A stretch of DNA of 64,000 nt from Roseomonas alba. GTDB taxonomy: Bacteria > Pseudomonadota > Alphaproteobacteria > Acetobacterales > Acetobacteraceae. The DNA is taken from contig NZ_JAHYBZ010000007.1 of the NCBI RefSeq assembly GCF_019430885.1, positions 1 to 64,000 of the forward strand, in the 5' to 3' direction. Every line of letters begins with the position of its first letter. Within the stretch, counting starts at the first letter, position 1. The position numbers and the translations under genes were made by a program. Shown one piece after another: positions 30,185-36,767 of the stretch. The notes under the pieces were generated by a model. It was given only the letters and a program-made list of their open reading frames with translations. It was not told where the DNA came from and did no database searches.

Positions 30185-30688
30185 ATGGGTCGCCCCCGGA
30201 AGTCCGACAAGCCCATCCCGCGCTGGGCCGCCGACATCAAGTCGGCCCGGCTTGCTGCGGGCTATCGCAATCAGAAGTCCTTCGGGGAGGCTGTCGGCTT
30301 TTCGCAGCAGGCCGTAGGCGATTGGGAAAGCGGGAAGAACCGCCCTCCGCCCGAAGCCCTGCCAAAGATCGCGGAGATCTTGGGCATCCCAGCACAGTTC
30401 CTGCTGCCGCCGAGCGTCGCGGCGGTCTTCGAGGGTCAGTCACCGCTGACCGATGCCGCAGATATAGACGAAGCGTTGGCACGCCTTGTGGCCGAGATCC
30501 ACGCGATCCTGACCAGCGCTGGCAGCAAGCCGACCATCCAGACAGCGGTGCGTCTTGCCATGCGCGCCTGGCGGTCGAGCGGGGGAACCATGACGGAATC
30601 GGCCGACCCGACAAGGTTGCGCTTGGAGGTGCAGAAGGTTCGGGAGCTATGGCTGGAGTTCCGGGCGGTGGATCGCAAATCGCCCTGA
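30185..30688 (+). CDS. CI-like repressor
   Basis: A 167-residue protein. A basic start (Arg-Pro-Arg-Lys-Ser-Asp-Lys) leads into an HTH_3/XRE domain (residues 14-72): Leu-Ala-Ala-Gly-Tyr, Gln-Lys-Ser-Phe-Gly-Glu-Ala-Val-Gly-Phe-Ser-Gln-Gln-Ala-Val, Trp-Glu-Ser-Gly. The C-terminal part is helical and acidic and has no LexA-type Ala-Gly cleavage or Ser/Lys dyad, so induction would not use RecA-stimulated self-cleavage. It is flanked on both sides by identical-type operators. An induction partner is not visible. Confidence 0.88.
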   Translation: MGRPRKSDKPIPRWAADIKSARLAAGYRNQKSFGEAVGFSQQAVGDWESGKNRPPPEALPKIAEILGIPAQFLLPPSVAAVFEGQSPLTDAADIDEALARLVAEIHAILTSAGSKPTIQTAVRLAMRAWRSSGGTMTESADPTRLRLEVQKVRELWLEFRAVDRKSP

Positions 30689-30701
30689 CCGGATTTTACC
30701 G

Positions 30702-30729
30702 TTGACGTAACCGCTGTCGGCGGTAATCA
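30702..30729 (+). promoter_or_regulatory. Early promoter with operator O2
   Basis: TTGACG (30702-30707) and TAATCA (30724-30729) have a 16-base spacer. The palindrome ACCGC-N5-GCGGT (30710-30724) fills that spacer and repeats the half-sites of O1. It directly precedes the first gene of the early operon and follows the repressor gene, so repressor bound here would silence the early genes. Confidence 0.78.
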
Positions 30730-30756
30730 TCGCGCTGTCATCCGACGGAGCGATCG

Positions 30757-31002
30757 ATGCCCGACGATCAATTCCCTGACGTCCCTGCCGCCTTCGCCGC
30801 CCTGATCAAGGAGCTGAAGGCCGAGGCCGTGCGCGGCGACTTCGAACGCACCGCCGCCTTCCTGAGGCACCTCCAGCAGCTCGAATCACGCTGGGCCGCC
30901 GGGCAGCCGCCGCACACGATGAGGACCGCGTCGAAGAAGCCGCAGACGCCGGCGGCCGGGCCGCCACCGGTCGTCGAGCACGTCAACGGGGATATCGGCT
31001 GA
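30757..31002 (+). CDS. First early gene, unknown small protein
   Basis: An 81-residue protein 28 bases after the predicted -10 box. The first 50 residues are helical with Phe-Ala-Ala-Leu-Ile-Lys-Glu-Leu-Lys-Ala-Glu-Ala-Val; the rest is Pro/Lys-rich and probably disordered. A GGAG site precedes the ATG. As the first gene transcribed when the repressor leaves, it may be an antirepressor or an anti-host factor; nothing in the sequence decides this. Confidence 0.7.
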   Translation: MPDDQFPDVPAAFAALIKELKAEAVRGDFERTAAFLRHLQQLESRWAAGQPPHTMRTASKKPQTPAAGPPPVVEHVNGDIG

Positions 31003-31292
31003 TGCCCGACATCCTCGACAACCCACTGGACGGGCGCTGCTCGCACGAGATCAGCCAGGCCGTCGCGCGGGACATGCTGGCGGCGCTGCGCCTAGCCGCC
31101 GTCGAGATCCAACAGGATCTGGAATCGCTGATCCGCACCGAGGCGGGCGGCACGACCAACTGGACCATCACTGACCCGCTTCCGCCGGATGAGGCATTCG
31201 ACGGCGACCCAGGCATCCCGGAATTGGTCCGCGACAAGCACGTCGCGCTGACCGCGGTCGTGGCCGCCATCGCCAAGGGCGAGGGCCGCTGA
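31002..31292 (+). CDS. Early gene, unknown
   Basis: A 96-residue acidic protein whose ATG shares its A with the preceding TGA. It contains a helix with Ala-Leu-Arg-Leu-Ala-Ala-Val-Glu-Ile-Gln-Gln-Asp-Leu-Glu-Ser-Leu-Ile, then Asp-Pro-Leu-Pro-Pro-Asp-Glu, and a final helix. No family recognised. Confidence 0.68.
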   Translation: MPDILDNPLDGRCSHEISQAVARDMLAALRLAAVEIQQDLESLIRTEAGGTTNWTITDPLPPDEAFDGDPGIPELVRDKHVALTAVVAAIAKGEGR

Positions 31293-31294
31293 CC

Positions 31295-31432
31295 ATGGCG
31301 CCCCGCCCCTTCCTGCAGGCCGCCGCCCTGCTGGCCTCCCCCGTCCTCGGCTGGCTGTTCGCCGAGCATGCGGACCCCGGCGGCGCGCTGATGCGCCTCA
31401 CCCTCGGCTGGCTGATCGGGGAGTTCCGCTGA
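31295..31432 (+). CDS. Tiny membrane protein, unknown
   Basis: A 45-residue frame between two early genes, with ATG two bases after the previous stop. It has two hydrophobic stretches (about residues 6-20 and 30-42: Leu-Met-Arg-Leu-Thr-Leu-Gly-Trp-Leu-Ile-Gly) around a charged turn (Glu-His-Ala-Asp), so a two-pass mini-protein is plausible. Its fit into the overlapping operon supports reality. Confidence 0.55.
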   Translation: MAPRPFLQAAALLASPVLGWLFAEHADPGGALMRLTLGWLIGEFR

Positions 31433-31433
31433 C

Positions 31434-31808
31434 ATGGCGCTTCGCCTTCCCCCCGACCAGCCGCCGGAACCACCGACGATCGCGGAACTGGTGCGCCGCG
31501 CCTACGACCTCCCGGCCGACCACACGGCATTCGTCACTCGGCTGCTGGCCGCCCCCGGCCTGACCGGAGACGCCCTGCTGCGCGTCGCCGATGCTGCGCA
31601 GGAAGCGGCCGAGGCCCTGGGCGGCCTGGTTCGCGGCGATGCCGAGGAACGCGTCTGGCGCGACATGGCGACGCTGCTGCGCGATGCCGCGCCGCGCTTC
31701 CCGCATCCGCCCCGCGTGCCGCTGACGGCCGAGGAGGCCGATGCCTCCATCCGCCGGCGCGCGATCGCCGCCGGCCTCACCACAGCAACCGGAGATCCCG
31801 ATCGATGA
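31434..31808 (+). CDS. Early gene, unknown
   Basis: A 124-residue helical protein: Ile-Ala-Glu-Leu-Val-Arg-Arg-Ala-Tyr-Asp-Leu-Pro, Leu-Leu-Arg-Val-Ala-Asp-Ala-Ala-Gln-Glu-Ala-Ala-Glu and Asp-Met-Ala-Thr-Leu-Leu-Arg-Asp-Ala-Ala. One base separates it from the upstream stop; it overlaps the next gene by four. No known family. Confidence 0.68.
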   Translation: MALRLPPDQPPEPPTIAELVRRAYDLPADHTAFVTRLLAAPGLTGDALLRVADAAQEAAEALGGLVRGDAEERVWRDMATLLRDAAPRFPHPPRVPLTAEEADASIRRRAIAAGLTTATGDPDR

Positions 31809-32014
31809 GCATGAATCGTCGTGCCCGCGGTGGTGTGTCGTTCCTGGTGTCGCCACCTCCCCAGAATCGTCGCGCGCGCGGTGGTGCGCCGTTCCCGGCC
31901 GCACCACGGCCAGAGCCGCGCAATTGTCCGCGCGGCCGTGTCTGCGATGCGCTGCTGCTGGCGCTGGCCCTGTGGGTCGTGATCCTGTGGGTCGTCGCGG
32001 CGATCGTGCGGTGA
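31805..32014 (+). CDS. Small membrane protein with a tandem duplication
   Basis: A 69-residue protein. Residues 4-11 and 21-28 repeat Asn-Arg-Arg-Ala-Arg-Gly-Gly-(Val/Ala), and the surrounding DNA is duplicated about every 51 bases. The C-terminus is one clear transmembrane helix (Leu-Leu-Leu-Ala-Leu-Ala-Leu-Trp-Val-Val-Ile-Leu-Trp-Val-Val). A basic N-terminus plus a C-terminal anchor suggests a tail-anchored inner-membrane peptide. Confidence 0.6.
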   Translation: MSMNRRARGGVSFLVSPPPQNRRARGGAPFPAAPRPEPRNCPRGRVCDALLLALALWVVILWVVAAIVR

Positions 32015-32292
32015 CCGCCATGCCGCCGACCCTATACGGCGCGATGGATGCGCCGTTGACCGAACTGATGCGCGCCGCGGTGCTGCTCGGCGACGAGCCA
32101 GGCCTGCGCGCGGTGCAGGAACGCATCGTCGCGTCGGTCCAGGTGCTGGAGGCGGTGCGCATCGGCATCGCCGCGAGGGAAGGCGTGGCGCTGTGCCCGC
32201 CGCCGGCGGCGGTTTCTCCGATCGCGACGGTGATCAGCCTGGACCAGCGGCGGGCGACACGCGCAGCCCGAGGGGGCAGCGATGGGCGCTGA
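32011..32292 (+). CDS. Early gene, unknown
   Basis: A 93-residue protein starting at GTG (GTGA junction with the preceding gene); ATG at 32020 is an alternative. Mostly helical: Leu-Thr-Glu-Leu-Met-Arg-Ala-Ala-Val-Leu-Leu, Ala-Val-Gln-Glu-Arg-Ile-Val-Ala-Ser-Val-Gln-Val-Leu-Glu. Its 3' end is the repeated junction element at 32263-32292. Confidence 0.66.
   Translation: MTAMPPTLYGAMDAPLTELMRAAVLLGDEPGLRAVQERIVASVQVLEAVRIGIAAREGVALCPPPAAVSPIATVISLDQRRATRAARGGSDGR
32263..32292. repeat. Gene-junction 30-base repeat, copy 1
   Basis: Carries the end of one gene (Gly-Ser-Asp-Gly-Arg-stop), a GGGGG ribosome-binding site and the ATG of the next. It matches 34459-34488 at 28 of 30 positions, and 15 bases of it recur at 34223-34237. 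Confidence 0.8.
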
Positions 32293-32599
32293 GGTGGATA
32301 CGTCGCGCGACGTGCTGGTTGGGAAGATGGCCTCCGGCATGAGGACGCGTTTGTCGGTGAACGTGCTGCGTCATGCCCCGCAAGTAGGACACGGATGGCT
32401 CAATGAGCTGAGTGTTGCGCTGGCGGAGGACGCGCTTGCCGTCGTGGCAGAGGAGATGCGGGAGCCGAGCGAGGCAATGAAGAAGGCGGCTATCGCCGCG
32501 TTCAATTCTGTTCCACTCGATGACAGGAAAAATTCGACCGCCATCGCCGCTGAGATCAAAGCCGCCATCGCCGCCTCTCCGCTGGGAGGCGAGCCGTGA
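32282..32599 (+). CDS. Early gene, unknown
   Basis: A 105-residue protein overlapping the previous gene by eleven bases. Helical and acidic: Leu-Ser-Val-Ala-Leu-Ala-Glu-Asp-Ala-Leu-Ala-Val-Val-Ala-Glu-Glu-Met, then Ser-Glu-Ala-Met-Lys-Lys-Ala-Ala-Ile-Ala-Ala-Phe-Asn. The second part resembles short phage helical proteins of the type found beside gp37-like genes, with no assigned role. Confidence 0.66.
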   Translation: MGAEVDTSRDVLVGKMASGMRTRLSVNVLRHAPQVGHGWLNELSVALAEDALAVVAEEMREPSEAMKKAAIAAFNSVPLDDRKNSTAIAAEIKAAIAASPLGGEP

Positions 32600-32718
32600 C
32601 CATCAGCATCTTCGAGGTATGGGCGGCGATGGCGCTGGTTGTCGCGCTGCTGTGGCTGCTGCTGCGCGGGCTGGGCAACGTGCTGATGTGGTGGGCGGGG
32701 GATGATGATCATGACTGA
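32596..32718 (+). CDS. Tiny membrane protein, unknown
   Basis: A 40-residue frame starting with GTG in a GTGA junction. It has one strong transmembrane helix (Met-Ala-Leu-Val-Val-Ala-Leu-Leu-Trp-Leu-Leu-Leu) after a short N-terminus, then Met-Trp-Trp-Ala-Gly and four Asp/His residues. Likely a single-pass inner-membrane mini-protein. Overlaps the ASCH-like gene start. Confidence 0.55.
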   Translation: MTISIFEVWAAMALVVALLWLLLRGLGNVLMWWAGDDDHD

Positions 32719-33409
32719 CCGCCCGATCATTTTCTCCGCGCCAATGGTGCGCGCGCTGCTCGACGGGCGGAAGACCATGACACGCCGGCTGGCGTGGGGT
32801 GATCCGTTCCCCGTGCCTGAAGAATCCTCCAACGGTTGGCGGGCAGACGGGTGCAAGGTTTCCGGAGCCGATGACACCGGAACCTGTGTCTGTTGGCACC
32901 CCTCGCCCTGGCAGCGCGTGCAGGCTGGGGATCGGCTGTGGGTGAAGGAGTCGTATTTCCAGTTTGGGCATTGGGAGCCCGTTCCGGGGGCACTGACACG
33001 CAAGGGGCGGCGCCAGAAGTGGCGCTTCGTTGCACGGGACAGCGTTATCCGCTTCGACGGGCCGGCGGAGTATCGAACGGGGCGCCATGCCGCCGATCCG
33101 GCAACCCACGCGTGGCATCTCCGCATGGGGCGCTTCATGCCCAGGGCCGCGTCGCGCCTGACGCTGACCGTGACGGCGGTGCGGGTGGAGCGGTTGCAAG
33201 AGATCAGCGCGGGGAACGCGATCCGCGAGGGCATCGCATATCCCCCGACTGGGATGACGTTGGACGAGGCCTGCGAATATGGGGTCGATCCACGCGGTGA
33301 GTTCCGGACGCTCTGGAACAGCCTCCACGGCCCAGAGGCCTGGGCCGCAAATCCAGAGGTCGTCGCCCTGACCTTCACCGTCGAGCGGAGGAACATTGAT
33401 GCCCGCTGA
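32711..33409 (+). CDS. ASCH/PUA-fold-like phage protein
   Basis: A 232-residue protein. The start Pro-Ile-Ile-Phe-Ser-Ala-Pro-Met-Val-Arg-Ala-Leu-Leu-Asp-Gly-Arg-Lys-Thr-Met-Thr-Arg-Arg and the later Gly-Asp-Arg-Leu-Trp-Val-Lys-Glu are the well-known markers of phage ASCH-like proteins. The C-terminal half has Leu-Thr-Val-Thr-Ala-Val-Arg-Val-Glu-Arg-Leu-Gln-Glu-Ile-Ser. These domains have an RNA/nucleotide-binding PUA-like fold; the substrate in phages is unknown. ATG at 32711 with GATGAT context; it overlaps the previous mini-gene by eight bases. Confidence 0.85.
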   Translation: MTDRPIIFSAPMVRALLDGRKTMTRRLAWGDPFPVPEESSNGWRADGCKVSGADDTGTCVCWHPSPWQRVQAGDRLWVKESYFQFGHWEPVPGALTRKGRRQKWRFVARDSVIRFDGPAEYRTGRHAADPATHAWHLRMGRFMPRAASRLTLTVTAVRVERLQEISAGNAIREGIAYPPTGMTLDEACEYGVDPRGEFRTLWNSLHGPEAWAANPEVVALTFTVERRNIDAR

Positions 33410-33797
33410 CCGCCTGACAGCCGAGACCGCGCGAGTGGGACAGAAGGTCACGAACACGATCGGTTCAGATACACTGCCTCTCGGCGATTACACGATCGCC
33501 AGAGTGACAGGCGCCGGCATCGTGCTTGTCGAAGAACCGGAGTGGGTTTGGTTTCCATCCCGCTTCATCCCCGCCGACCCCGATCCCGCGCCGTCATGGG
33601 CGACGGAGGATCTGAGGGCGGCGCTGGTGGAGTGGACGCGCATTGCGATCGCCGAGGGCGTCGGACAGCAGCGCACTGCGCGGTGGCGCATCGCAACAGT
33701 CGCTTTATTCGACGCCATCGAAGCATCCGGCCTTCTCCCCACCCCGCCCAGCACGACCGCGCGCGAGGCGACGCTCGACTGTAGGTGGTGGCAATGA
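33399..33797 (+). CDS. Early gene, unknown
   Basis: A 132-residue protein; ATG at 33399 with GGAGG ten bases upstream. The first 60 residues form a small beta barrel-like pattern (Gly-Asp-Tyr-Thr-Ile-Ala-Arg-Val-Thr-Gly-Ala-Gly-Ile-Val-Leu-Val), then helical with Trp-Thr-Arg-Ile-Ala-Ile-Ala-Glu. No family recognised. Confidence 0.65.
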   Translation: MPADRLTAETARVGQKVTNTIGSDTLPLGDYTIARVTGAGIVLVEEPEWVWFPSRFIPADPDPAPSWATEDLRAALVEWTRIAIAEGVGQQRTARWRIATVALFDAIEASGLLPTPPSTTAREATLDCRWWQ

Positions 33798-34033
33798 CCC
33801 CCATCCGCGAGGCCGTGGCGCAGGCGATCACGCTAGCCGCCACGCAGACTATCGGCATTCAGCCTGCTGTTTTTGCCGACGCCGCCCTGGCCGTCATCCG
33901 CGAGCGCCTGCTGGCCCCCACGCCGGAGATGATCACCGCGGCGGTGCACGCGCGCGAGGAAACCGGCCTGACCAGCGCGGCTATCAAGGCGGCCGTGGTC
34001 GTGGCGCTTGGTGATGGAGGGAAGGATGAGTGA
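33794..34033 (+). CDS. Early gene, unknown
   Basis: A 79-residue helical protein (ATGA junction with the previous gene): Ala-Val-Ala-Gln-Ala-Ile-Thr-Leu-Ala-Ala-Thr-Gln, Ala-Val-Ile-Arg-Glu-Arg-Leu-Leu. Its 3' end is the GGAGGGAAGGATGA junction that recurs at 35704-35717. Confidence 0.66.
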   Translation: MTPIREAVAQAITLAATQTIGIQPAVFADAALAVIRERLLAPTPEMITAAVHAREETGLTSAAIKAAVVVALGDGGKDE

Positions 34034-34247
34034 GGTGAAGCTGAAGCCGCTGGTCGCATGGGCAGCGTTTATGCGCGGCGGACAGGCCATCGCCTGGACC
34101 ATTCGCATGACCCGCAAGGACTGCATCAGCGCGGCTACGGCAGAGTCCCGAGGCCGATACACGTGGGACCAACTCCGCAAGCGAGGCTGGCGCGCAGCAA
34201 AGGTCCGCATCACCGAGATCGAAGGGGGCAGCGATGGAAAAGAATGA
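34026..34247 (+). CDS. Early gene, unknown
   Basis: A 73-residue basic protein with Glu-Val-Lys-Leu-Lys-Pro-Leu-Val-Ala-Trp-Ala-Ala-Phe and Trp-Asp-Gln-Leu-Arg-Lys-Arg-Gly-Trp-Arg. Start at the ATG after GGAGGGAAGG. No family; compact alpha/beta fold expected. Confidence 0.66.
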   Translation: MSEVKLKPLVAWAAFMRGGQAIAWTIRMTRKDCISAATAESRGRYTWDQLRKRGWRAAKVRITEIEGGSDGKE

Positions 34248-34488
34248 CGGCGGGCCGGCGTTTCCAGTTCCGAATATTGATGACGATGGACGGTCGTGGC
34301 AACCGAAGGGCGGCATGTCCCTGCGCGACTGGATCGCTGGGCAGGCGCTGAACGGCATGCTGGCGCACGCCACGCGTTATCGTCCACGGGTCGGAGCCTC
34401 AAGAAACTGGCACGAAGCAATCGCTGAAGAGGCGTACGAGATCGCCGACGCCATGCTCGCAGCCCGAGGAGGTAGCGATGGGCGCTGA
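34234..34488 (+). CDS. Conserved small phage protein (Gly-Met-Ser-Leu-Arg-Asp-Trp motif)
   Basis: An 84-residue protein with the motif Asn-Asp-Gly-Gly-Pro-Ala-Phe-Pro near the start and Gly-Met-Ser-Leu-Arg-Asp-Trp-Ile-Ala-Gly-Gln-Ala-Leu in the middle, which recurs in many small temperate-phage proteins of unknown role. It overlaps the previous gene by 14 bases and the next by eleven. Confidence 0.78.
   Translation: MEKNDGGPAFPVPNIDDDGRSWQPKGGMSLRDWIAGQALNGMLAHATRYRPRVGASRNWHEAIAEEAYEIADAMLAARGGSDGR
34459..34488. repeat. Gene-junction 30-base repeat, copy 2
   Basis: 28 of 30 bases match 32263-32292, with the same relation to stop codon, ribosome-binding site (GAGGAGGT) and next ATG. Confidence 0.8.
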
Positions 34489-35422
34489 CACCAGCATCGA
34501 ATGGACGGTCCACTCGTTCAACCCCTGGTCCGGCTGCCAGGCGGTGAGCCCCGCCTGCGACCACTGCTATGCCGAGGCGCAGGCGAAGCGCCAGCCGAAG
34601 ACCTGGGGTGGCTGGGGGCCGCACGCCGAGCGCAAGCGCACCAGCGAGAGCTACTGGCGCCAGCCGCTGAAATGGAACAGCGAGGCGCGGAAGGCGGGCA
34701 CACGGCCGCGCGTGTTCTGCGCCTCCATGGCTGATGTGTTCGACAACGCGGTTCCGGCCGAATGGCGGGCCGATCTCTGGGCGCTGATCGCCGAGACGCC
34801 GCACCTCGATTGGCTGCTCCTGACGAAGCGGCCCCAGAACATCCGGCCCATGATGATTGCCGCGAGGCGAGCGGTGCTCAGGGCAGACGTGGCCGAGGAT
34901 CATGTGACCTGGCCCTGGCCGAACGTCTGGCTCGGCACGACGGTCGAGAACCAGGCCGAGGCCGATCGGCGCATCCCGCACCTGCTCGCGGTGCCGGCGG
35001 CCAAGCGGTTCCTGTCGTGCGAGCCGTTGCTCGGGCCGGTGGACCTACAGGCCTGCAAGGCATGGCGGGACTGCAACATCCCCGAGTATGGCGGCCCGGG
35101 GCATGAATTCGTGTCGGTCCTCCACGGCCTCGACTGGATCATCGCCGGCGGCGAGAGCGGCCCGCACGCGCGGCCCTCGCACCCGGACTGGTTCCGCAGC
35201 CTGCGCGACCAGTGCCAGGCCGCCCGCGTGCCGTATTTCCACAAGCAGAACGGTGAATGGGTCTCTGTCAGCGAGGTCGAAGGCGCCGGTCCGCACCACC
35301 ACTTCCCCGACGGCGCGACGGTCCGCCGCGTCGGCAAGAAGGCGGCCGGCGCCTCCCTGGACGGCCGCGAATGGCGGGAAGTGCCGGAATCCCGCGCTGT
35401 CGGGGAGGAGCGGCAGGGATGA
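34478..35422 (+). CDS. Phage gp37/gp68-type DUF5131 protein
   Basis: A 314-residue protein. It begins Ser-Ile-Glu-Trp-Thr-x3-Phe-Asn-Pro-Trp-Ser-Gly-Cys and has three cysteines C20, C27, C30 (Cys-x6-Cys-x2-Cys-Tyr-Ala), recalling radical-SAM cluster loops. Other markers are Phe-Cys-Ala-Ser-Met-Ala-Asp-Val-Phe-Asp, Trp-Leu-Leu-Leu-Thr-Lys-Arg-Pro, Trp-Leu-Gly-Thr-Thr-Val-Glu-Asn and Gly-Gly-Glu-Ser-Gly. The family is common in phages and its reaction is unknown to me; nucleic-acid modification is a reasonable guess. Confidence 0.9.
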   Translation: MGADTSIEWTVHSFNPWSGCQAVSPACDHCYAEAQAKRQPKTWGGWGPHAERKRTSESYWRQPLKWNSEARKAGTRPRVFCASMADVFDNAVPAEWRADLWALIAETPHLDWLLLTKRPQNIRPMMIAARRAVLRADVAEDHVTWPWPNVWLGTTVENQAEADRRIPHLLAVPAAKRFLSCEPLLGPVDLQACKAWRDCNIPEYGGPGHEFVSVLHGLDWIIAGGESGPHARPSHPDWFRSLRDQCQAARVPYFHKQNGEWVSVSEVEGAGPHHHFPDGATVRRVGKKAAGASLDGREWREVPESRAVGEERQG

Positions 35423-35721
35423 GCGCCGAAACCATGGAAGACGGAAAGGTGGTGCCTGCCATCATCATCGAGAGCGGCGGTCTGCTCACGAAGCACAGCG
35501 TGTCGGCAGTCGCGCGCGCGCTCGGCATCCCCGCAGACACCCTCGCCGGCCTGCGTTCTGGCAAGTTGGTGACGATCAACAGGCAAGCGCTTCACGATGC
35601 TGTCTGTGACCTGAGCGAACACACCGAACCTTACGGGCGCATGGCGATCGAGAATGCATATCGAAAGATCCAAGCCATGCTCGCCGCCGCGCCCGCGCCG
35701 AAGGGAGGGAAGGATGACTAA
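35419..35721 (+). CDS. Early gene, unknown
   Basis: A 100-residue protein (ATGA junction). Residues 28-60 (Val-Ser-Ala-Val-Ala-Arg-Ala-Leu-Gly-Ile-Pro-Ala-Asp-Thr-Leu-Ala-Gly-Leu) may form a small helix-turn-helix; the rest is helical. It ends with the repeated GGAGGGAAGGATGA junction. No family recognised. Confidence 0.66.
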   Translation: MSAETMEDGKVVPAIIIESGGLLTKHSVSAVARALGIPADTLAGLRSGKLVTINRQALHDAVCDLSEHTEPYGRMAIENAYRKIQAMLAAAPAPKGGKDD

Positions 35722-35881
35722 GTCCGCCCCCGCGCCGTGCCCGCAGTGCGGTGCCGCAGTGTTCGTCCGCCCTGACTGGACGCAGGACTGCTCCCGTTGC
35801 CTCTGGCGCTGGCTGCCTCCGTCGAAGAGGCCGATCATCATCCGAAACTCAGCCATCGAAATCAGGACATGCACGTCATGA
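35714..35881 (+). CDS. Tiny zinc-ribbon protein
   Basis: A 55-residue protein with Cys-Pro-Gln-Cys-Gly (9-13) and Cys-Ser-Arg-Cys (26-29), a compact zinc ribbon. ATG follows GGAGGGAAGG. It overlaps the next gene by four bases. Confidence 0.68.
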   Translation: MTKSAPAPCPQCGAAVFVRPDWTQDCSRCLWRWLPPSKRPIIIRNSAIEIRTCTS

Positions 35882-36144
35882 CCGCCAAGCGCGCCGCGCT
35901 GCTGGCGCTGGTGACAAAGCCGAGCGTCACGCCTGCATGGCAGACATACGACCTCACGGTCGACGAGCACAGGGAGGCCGCAGCAACCTACCGCATGGTT
36001 GAGCGGCGGTGCCGTGACGCAGCAGCCAACGATCCGAGCGCCGCCGAGGCCGTGCCGTGGTTTGCCGAGCGTGCAGACTGGCATTCTCGCCAGGCCATGA
36101 CTTCCGCCCTGCGCGCTCTCGCTGCGGAGGCTGGGGATGGGTGA
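35878..36144 (+). CDS. Early gene, unknown
   Basis: An 88-residue helical protein starting in an ATGA junction; another in-frame ATG lies nine bases earlier. It has Glu-His-Arg-Glu-Ala-Ala-Ala-Thr-Tyr-Arg-Met-Val-Glu-Arg and Trp-Phe-Ala-Glu-Arg-Ala-Asp-Trp-His-Ser. No family recognised. Confidence 0.65.
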   Translation: MTAKRAALLALVTKPSVTPAWQTYDLTVDEHREAAATYRMVERRCRDAAANDPSAAEAVPWFAERADWHSRQAMTSALRALAAEAGDG

Positions 36145-36487
36145 CGCCCCGCGCCGCATCCAGCTTCGCCGCATCAAGGGCTGGTGCATGCCGGCCGGCG
36201 CCATCTCCGTCTCCCGCCCATCGATATGGGGCAATCCGTGGAAGGTCGAGCACATCCAGGGCGTTGGCTGGTGCGTCACCAACACGCGCACCAACATCAT
36301 CACCCCGGAGGACGGTCCGACCGAGGCGCACGCCCTCGCCGTCTCACGCTTCCGCGCCGACCTGGTCAACCAGCCTGACCTGGTAGAGGAGGCCCGCGGC
36401 AAGCTCCGCGGCCACGACCTCGGCTGCTGGTGCCCCATCGGCATGCCCTGCCACGCCGATGTGTGGATCGAGATCGCCAATGCATGA
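36137..36487 (+). CDS. DUF4326 phage protein
   Basis: A 116-residue protein with the family start Arg-Ile-Gln-Leu-Arg-Arg-Ile-Lys-Gly-Trp, then Val-Ser-Arg-Pro-Ser-Ile-Trp-Gly-Asn-Pro-Trp, and the C-terminal Gly-Cys-Trp-Cys-Pro-x4-Cys-His-Ala-Asp, which looks like a metal site. DUF4326 proteins are widespread in phages; their activity is not established. Confidence 0.9.
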   Translation: MGDAPRRIQLRRIKGWCMPAGAISVSRPSIWGNPWKVEHIQGVGWCVTNTRTNIITPEDGPTEAHALAVSRFRADLVNQPDLVEEARGKLRGHDLGCWCPIGMPCHADVWIEIANA

Positions 36488-36767
36488 GCCCCTCGCGATC
36501 GATACCGATCACTGGCGGTCACGCTGGCTACAGTTTCGCGGCAGCGGAGACCTGCACCGGGTATCAGCCATCAGGTGGGACGCCTCGGATGAGATGATCG
36601 CCGGTACCGGCACTACCGTGTGCGGCGCTCACGGAAGGCTGTGCATGCCTGGGCTGTTCTCCCGCACCGGCGCGCCGCGCTGCCCGGCATGCTGCGCCGC
36701 GCTTGGCATCCCGTTCGGCGATGGCGCGCCGCTCAATACGCTGGAGGGGGAGGCAGCCGATGCCTGA
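36480..36767 (+). CDS. Small Cys-containing protein, unknown
   Basis: A 95-residue protein starting eight bases before the previous stop. It contains Val-Cys-Gly-Ala-His-Gly-Arg-Leu-Cys and Arg-Cys-Pro-Ala-Cys-Cys, which could chelate zinc, with Trp-rich strands before it. Located just upstream of the excisionase-like gene. Confidence 0.66.
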   Translation: MHEPLAIDTDHWRSRWLQFRGSGDLHRVSAIRWDASDEMIAGTGTTVCGAHGRLCMPGLFSRTGAPRCPACCAALGIPFGDGAPLNTLEGEAADA

